Positions 23,140 through 28,774 of a stretch of DNA of 28,774 nt are shown one piece after another. The stretch comes from Basidiobolus heterosporus B8920. Taxonomy: Eukaryota; Basidiobolomycota; Basidiobolomycetes; Basidiobolales; Basidiobolaceae. A program made the position numbers and the translations under genes. The stretch is taken from positions 1 to 28,774 of the forward strand of contig JNET01034496.1 of the NCBI GenBank assembly GCA_000697455.1. The letters run 5' to 3'. Under the pieces are notes generated by a model. It made no database searches. It had not been told where the DNA came from and saw only the letters and a program-made list of their open reading frames with translations. Within the stretch, counting starts at the first letter, position 1. Each line of letters begins with the position of its first letter.

Positions 23140-23757
23140 CATAAACCTCTATTAATCCCAATAGACATATCTGCCGCATTACTCCTTAAAAAATCAGTTT
23201 TATAGAAATCAAGTATTGGTGTCGAATATGAGGCGGATAGAAGGCGGATATCAGCCATTCGATACCAGTACCAACCTATACAACTAGCCATGAGATAATA
23301 CACTACTTGTTGATTACATTACCTAAGATACACATCAATGCCCTCCCAAAATATCCTAGTCTTCGATCAGTTTTGTGAATGTATATTTGTACAGTATAGT
23401 TTGGCAGGTTGTGAAAATATCAGTCATTGATTACTTCTATAAAATTAATAATCAATTGAATGGATGTGCTTTAAATGTTGTTTAACTTTAGCTCGAACTG
23501 GGGATTTGTTCGAAATATCTTGGGTGATATGATTGGATCCCTCTCGATAGGTCAGTTGTTCGAATGATTGGGGAAATAAATGACCAAGAATGATCATAGT
23601 CGCTTTCTCTTTCCTCAATCCACATCAGAAGAGAGATCCACAACGATACTCTAGCATCTGGTGAGTTGATTAAATTGAATGAACATCTATATGATAAGCA
23701 TTTCCATCCATCAAATGACTAATTTCCTTGTGATTTTTAGTGGTAATTCTTACGGAC
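23140..23757 (+). promoter_or_regulatory. CDK 3' flank and eL6 promoter with a 5' UTR intron
   Basis: A pyrimidine run (CTTTCTCTTTCCTC, about 23603-23616) probably marks the eL6 transcription start. A GTGAGT donor at 23661 and a TTTTTAG acceptor at 23738-23740 define an 80-nt intron that ends 17 bases before the ATG, so the first exon is wholly untranslated. No HomolD or HomolE box seen. Confidence 0.6.
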
Positions 23758-24477
23758 ATGTCTCACAACCCTAGAAACTCTTTCCTCGCTCCTGGCATCA
23801 CCCGCCTTTCTCGCTCCAGCGTTTTTGCCAAGCGTGCTCTTTACAAGAAGCAAAAGGTCGCCGCTGCTCAAAAGGAGACTTCAGCCCAACCCACCAAGAC
23901 CGTCCAAGTTAACGGTGATAAGAATGGTAAGGAACGCGTTGTTGCCTTGAACAAGGCTCCTCGTTGGTACCCTGCTGAGGATGTTGCTCAACCTAAGGCT
24001 TCCCGCAAGACTGCCAAGCCCACCAAGCTCCGTGCCTCTATCACCCCCGGTACCGTCCTCGTCCTTTTGGCTGGTCGTTTCCGTGGAAAGAGAGTTGTCT
24101 TCTTGAAGCAACTCGCCTCTGGTTTATTGTTGGTTACTGGCCCCTACAAGGTCAACGGTGTTCCTCTCAGACGTGTCAACCAAGCCTATGTCGTTGCCAC
24201 CTCCACTAAGGTTGACCTTTCCAATGTTAAGATTGACGAGAAATTCGATGATGCTTATTTCAAGAAGGAGAAGTCTCCCAAGTCCGGAAAGACTGAAGAG
24301 GAATTCTTTGATGAGAAGCAACCCAAGAAGGTCGTTTCTGAGACTCGTTCTGCCGATCAAAAGGCTGTTGACAAGGAAATCTTAGCCGCTGTTGCCCAAG
24401 TTCCTCATCTTCGCTCATACTTGAATGCTTCCTTCACTCTTCGTAAGGGTCAAGCTCCTCATGCCATGAAATTCTAA
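23758..24477 (+). CDS. RPL6: 60S ribosomal protein eL6
   Basis: A structural protein of the large cytosolic ribosomal subunit. The 239-residue reading frame is uninterrupted. The core blocks KLRASITPGTVLVLLAGRFR, GKRVVFLKQLASGLLLVTGP, VNGVPLRRVNQAYVVATSTK and DAYFKK are typical of eL6, and the N-terminus is basic. The ending (LRSYLNASFTLRKGQAPHAMKF) is also usual. The ATG at 23758 is the first in the exon and gives MSHNPRNSFLAPG. Codon use is visibly more C-ending (CTC, ACC, GTC, AAG) than in neighbouring genes, as expected for a very highly expressed gene. Its only intron is in the 5' UTR. Confidence 0.97.
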   Translation: MSHNPRNSFLAPGITRLSRSSVFAKRALYKKQKVAAAQKETSAQPTKTVQVNGDKNGKERVVALNKAPRWYPAEDVAQPKASRKTAKPTKLRASITPGTVLVLLAGRFRGKRVVFLKQLASGLLLVTGPYKVNGVPLRRVNQAYVVATSTKVDLSNVKIDEKFDDAYFKKEKSPKSGKTEEEFFDEKQPKKVVSETRSADQKAVDKEILAAVAQVPHLRSYLNASFTLRKGQAPHAMKF

Positions 24478-24513
24478 CATGTATAGTCTAGTATAAAGTC
24501 AAAGATTTGTTTT

Positions 24514-24519
24514 AATAAA
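24514..24519 (+). terminator. poly(A) signal AATAAA of eL6
   Basis: An exact AATAAA lies 37 bases after the eL6 stop codon, a normal distance for a compact fungal 3' UTR. Confidence 0.6.
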
Positions 24520-24735
24520 CGGAACAAAACTGACGGTGGCAAATTCCTTGCATAAAGTCAATCTCTGATCCCTTTCATTTGAATTCACATCATCGACAAA
24601 CAATACCCGCAGTAATAATAATATGGTTGCATGTACGTCGGATAAATTATAGCATTGTATTGCTGTCATTAGTCATCACTGAATATAGGTATCATTTATA
24701 TGCTATAACCCATCCTTTACTTCATTACTCCTAAC

Positions 24736-25499
24736 ATGACTATACCTTCAGAAAATAATTCACATGACGAGACTAAAGTTGGCTTGATGGCTAGGACACA
24801 GTTTTATGTTTCTCTATGGTACAACAAACTACTTGCACAAACACTGTCGCCATTAAGTGGCTGGACTTGGTGGAATCGGTATAGTTTTTATGAATCACTT
24901 GCGTCAAGCTGTAGCTAACGTGATTTCAGTGTTGACGACACTGTTATTATAGGTGCTTTACCCGAAGAATCTTTTGTTAGAGAGTTGAAAAAAACGGAAA
25001 ATTTGAAATATGTTATCAATATGTGTAGAGAATTTGATGAATTATCTCAATTGTACAAAGAATTGGATATAATACAACTTCGCCTGGAAACTGAAGATTT
25101 TACCTTGCCAACGTTTGAAAATCTAACTGCTGGGGTGAAGTATATTGAGAATTGTGTTAAGAATTGCGATGGAACAGTTTACGTTCATTGTAAAGGTAAA
25201 TTTGGTGTCTATCATATTTCAGCAATTCGTATTAATATTTAACAGCCGGGAGGGGAAGGTCAGCGACTCTTGTGCTGTGTTATTTACTAAACCAGTATGA
25301 CTTGAATCCGGAACAAGCCCAGAATGTATTGATACAAACCAGAGCCCAGGTACTATAAGTATTTCATTGCAATCACCATCACAAACTAATGAGCTTATAG
25401 GTGGACAAACACATTTACAAAGCCACCGTTGTTCAAGAAATATATGATCAAATTTTAGACCGAGGGATCAAGAGAATTTCATATGAATGGCATAGGTGA
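24736..25499 (+). CDS. PTPMT1: PTPMT1-type phosphatidylglycerophosphate phosphatase
   Basis: A dual-specificity-type phosphatase; PTPMT1 dephosphorylates phosphatidylglycerophosphate in the mitochondrial matrix on the way to cardiolipin. Four exons are inferred: 24736-24878, 24930-25195, 25246-25349 and 25401-25499, giving 203 residues, about the family length. Family blocks are WWNRVDDTVIIGALP, YVINMCREFD, and the P-loop HCKAGRGRS (134-142) with catalytic Cys135; the intron after exon 2 splits Ala137 of this loop. Asp113 in ETEDFTLP is the likely general acid. A second ATG (Met18, MARTQFYVSLWYNKLL) may be the true start and gives a more typical amphipathic leader. The stop is followed at once by AATAAA (25502-25507), but a GTGAGC overlapping the stop could splice to a 4-codon tail. 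All introns are 50-51 nt. Confidence 0.9.
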
Positions 25500-25632
25500 G
25501 CAATAAAGTATGATAAGTGAATTTTTATTATGTACAGCGCATTGTCCTAAATCTAATGTTAATATTAGTATCAAGTATGAGAATTAAAGATGAATCTATC
25601 CAATATAGAAAGCTCAGGAACCTTCGCGTATA

Positions 25633-25944
25633 ATGAAAGTTCGCAGAGTGTCGTCATTATTTGGCTACGACTGGTGCCAGCAAGAACTCATCATTGCTTA
25701 CATATTGGACAGAAATAAAAAAGTATTATACATACCACTGGACATTATGGCTCTCGCATTGAGTACTGCTTTCATTATGAACAGTGCTAAGAATACTGAT
25801 ATTAGTGATGAATTCGGGCGAATAAAGGATAATATAATTGAGGTTGAATCAGGTCCAAAAAAAGGTATAATCATTGAATCATGTGAAACACGGATTGGAA
25901 AAAGCATCATTTACAACCTCAGTTATAGTCTAAGTAAAAGATGA
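25633..25944 (+). CDS. orphan hypothetical ORF
   Basis: An ATG-started frame of 103 codons shortly after the PTPMT1 gene. It is rich in Ile, Ser and Lys and contains YIPLDIMALALSTAFI, a moderately hydrophobic stretch. No family recognised and no targeting signal or repeat. The composition is that of AT-rich DNA, so it may be spurious or a remnant exon. Low confidence. Confidence 0.25.
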   Translation: MKVRRVSSLFGYDWCQQELIIAYILDRNKKVLYIPLDIMALALSTAFIMNSAKNTDISDEFGRIKDNIIEVESGPKKGIIIESCETRIGKSIIYNLSYSLSKR

Positions 25945-26084
25945 TACTTACAATTAAAAAGCAAACGGAAACTGGTAGATATATATACAATGTATATTTA
26001 AAAATGTGTTACGTCCTTCCTGAGATAAGATATTAGTACTGAATTTTAACAAATTAGATGTGGAAGGTTATCTGGGTTCAGAAT

Positions 26085-26154
26085 GTAAGCGAGAGTAAAG
26101 TAATTATCAGCAATGTTGTTCAGAAGCAGAACTGGCAAAACTTCTCTTTCATCA
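26085..26154 (+). repeat. 70-nt direct repeat, copy A
   Basis: It differs from copy B (26327-26396) at 3 of 70 positions by direct reading. An exact 11-base inverted repeat (TGGAAGGTTAT at 26061-26071, ATAACCTTCCA at 26161-26171) flanks this copy. On the minus strand a frame reads DEREVLPVLLLNNIADNYF. Confidence 0.85.
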
Positions 26155-26326
26155 TAGTAAATAACCTTCCATATAGAGTAAAATATACTTACATTGTAAA
26201 CACTATACTCATGGAGGGAATGGCATACAAGTTATCACAACTAGTACAGTGATACTATATTAATAGATATTAGTATTCGAAGAAGATAACGATAATTAAT
26301 GACTCATTGTGATTGATTAGTCAGGC

Positions 26327-26396
26327 GTAAGCGAGAGTAAAGTATGTATCAGCAATGTTGTTCAGTAGCAGAACTGGCAAAACTTCTCTTTCATCA
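26327..26396 (+). repeat. 70-nt direct repeat, copy B
   Basis: Starts at the same GTAAGCGAGAGTAAAGTA as copy A, 242 bases downstream. Flanks show only an imperfect inverted similarity (GTGATTGATTAG before, CTTAATCATATCAC after). The minus-strand frame is open here too and differs by one residue (Asn to Thr). Confidence 0.85.
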
Positions 26397-26489
26397 CTTA
26401 ATCATATCACAGATGAGTATTCAACTAAAGGAAAGAAATTTACCTGATGAAATTCTATTCAATGATCCGAAGTAGAAACATTAATCCAG

Positions 26490-26770
26490 AATTATCCTAA
26501 GAGTGGGAATATTAGAACATGTGCTGTATAGCAGGAGTTATCAGCTCTAATTAATGTTGGATCAGAAACGAGGAATTCCTAATTGCGGTTATGATTCATC
26601 AAGAAACGTCCGAAGAAGTTCAGGGTATCAATACGCGATTTCTTCATCTCAACAGTAAGAAGAGACAGATGGATAGAATGGAGAGTTGTTTACCTGTTGC
26701 CAGATGAATTGTTCGATCCAAGTGTTGGATGAAGATTAGACTTACCATCACTCGACATTTATAGATATTC
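26490..26770 (-). pseudogene. possible decayed or multi-exon gene fragments
   Basis: On the minus strand an ATG near 26759 opens MSSDGKSNLHPTLGSNN and reaches a GTAAAC donor. A second block reads KKSRIDTLNFFGRFLMNHNRN, and a third reads EFLVSDPTLIRADNSCYTA; each ends in stops or possible splice signals. I could not join them in one frame. They may be exons of an unrecognised gene, a decayed transposon or chance. Confidence 0.2.
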
Positions 26771-27344
26771 TCCATTGAGCTCAATTTCAAGGGCCCCCTG
26801 ATTAATCCGATTTTTTTCCTCGATTTTCTCCAGCACGAAAGATATATGGACCTTAAGTCTGATAATGATTGGCTATAAGTGATTTCGGTTTCTTACTGAA
26901 ATTTCATTTTATTTTACTGTAAGTAAATTTCCTATGGTTTTTTCCGCGTTGATATACCCTGGAGTAACATGAAGCTATGCATGGGGCAGTTATTTGCAAC
27001 TTGAATTGTCATTAGAAAGTTTTGATTTGGATTTCAACAACGATATATCACCCCGTGTTTATTCACTATTACAGTGGGATATCCTAAATACAAACACGCT
27101 TTTAAACAACTACTAAACTACTGTATTTTTTTTGCTCAAAATACCCCGTGTCATTATATATATTCAACCTTCAAAAAGTTTGATTTCGTAATTTCTAGCT
27201 TGATTATAGCCTCAAAAATCGGTTCGTTAAACTGGGCATTATTTAATAATAAAGTTAAAAGGTGCGCTATAATATATATATTTTGATAATGCTACGTTCA
27301 GTTTATAAATCGACTAGTTCCTTCTCAAGCAGCTATTGGAAATC

Positions 27345-28774
<1,430 letters not shown>

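Larger units (their letters stand above)
25945..27344. other. gene-poor AT-rich stretch with repeats and fragments
   Basis: No intact gene found. It holds two copies of a 70-nt direct repeat, an 11-base inverted repeat around the first copy, and short minus-strand fragments with protein-like reading between stops (about 26490-26770). From 26770 to 27344 I see only AT-rich sequence with an alpha5 3' flank at the end. Confidence 0.5.

Overview
This is a eukaryotic nuclear window, almost certainly from a fungus. The genes have many short introns (about 50-96 nt) with GT...AG ends. One kinase is a Pik1-type phosphatidylinositol 4-kinase with the fungal N-terminal lipid-kinase-unique region. Codon use looks standard and base composition is moderately AT-rich. 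An apparent U12-type AT-AC intron in that kinase gene points to an early-diverging (zygomycete-grade) fungus rather than an ascomycete yeast; this placement is inference.

Layout. 1-2.6 kb: an orphan four-TM membrane protein (+) and a doubtful small ORF (-). 2.6-7.3 kb: electron-transfer flavoprotein:ubiquinone oxidoreductase (+), then ER class I alpha-1,2-mannosidase (+). 7.4-13.9 kb, all on the minus strand: an unidentified probably mitochondrial protein, the 18S rRNA methyltransferase EMG1/Nep1, a Rbd2-like rhomboid whose expected catalytic His reads as Gln, an SLC25-type mitochondrial carrier and an EngB/YihA-type GTPase with a likely mitochondrial leader. 14.1-15.6 kb: an intronless F-box/LRR protein (+). 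15.9-19.3 kb: PIK1 (-), 12 exons. 20.0-23.1 kb: a CDK12/Ctk1-type kinase (+) with RS and polyproline regions. 23.8-24.5 kb: ribosomal protein eL6 (+). 24.7-25.5 kb: a PTPMT1-type phosphatase (+). 25.5-27.3 kb: a gene-poor, AT-rich stretch with a 70-nt direct repeat and decayed-looking coding fragments. 27.3-28.3 kb: proteasome subunit alpha5 (-), with an apparent 1-nt frameshift. The window ends in a HomolE-like motif.

The genes are mostly housekeeping and unrelated; nothing resembles a metabolic cluster or a prophage-like island. Several products act in mitochondria (ETF-QO, the carrier, EngB, PTPMT1, probably the 7.5-kb orphan), but the order looks like ordinary genome context. The notable items are in gene structure: an AT-AC intron with matching U12 donor and branch site, a non-AG 3' splice site in ETF-QO, a GC-AG intron and a 30-nt exon ending inside the P-loop in EngB, and the alpha5 frameshift. 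Exon boundaries were worked out by hand from reading frame, splice signals and remembered family consensus; no search or alignment was run.
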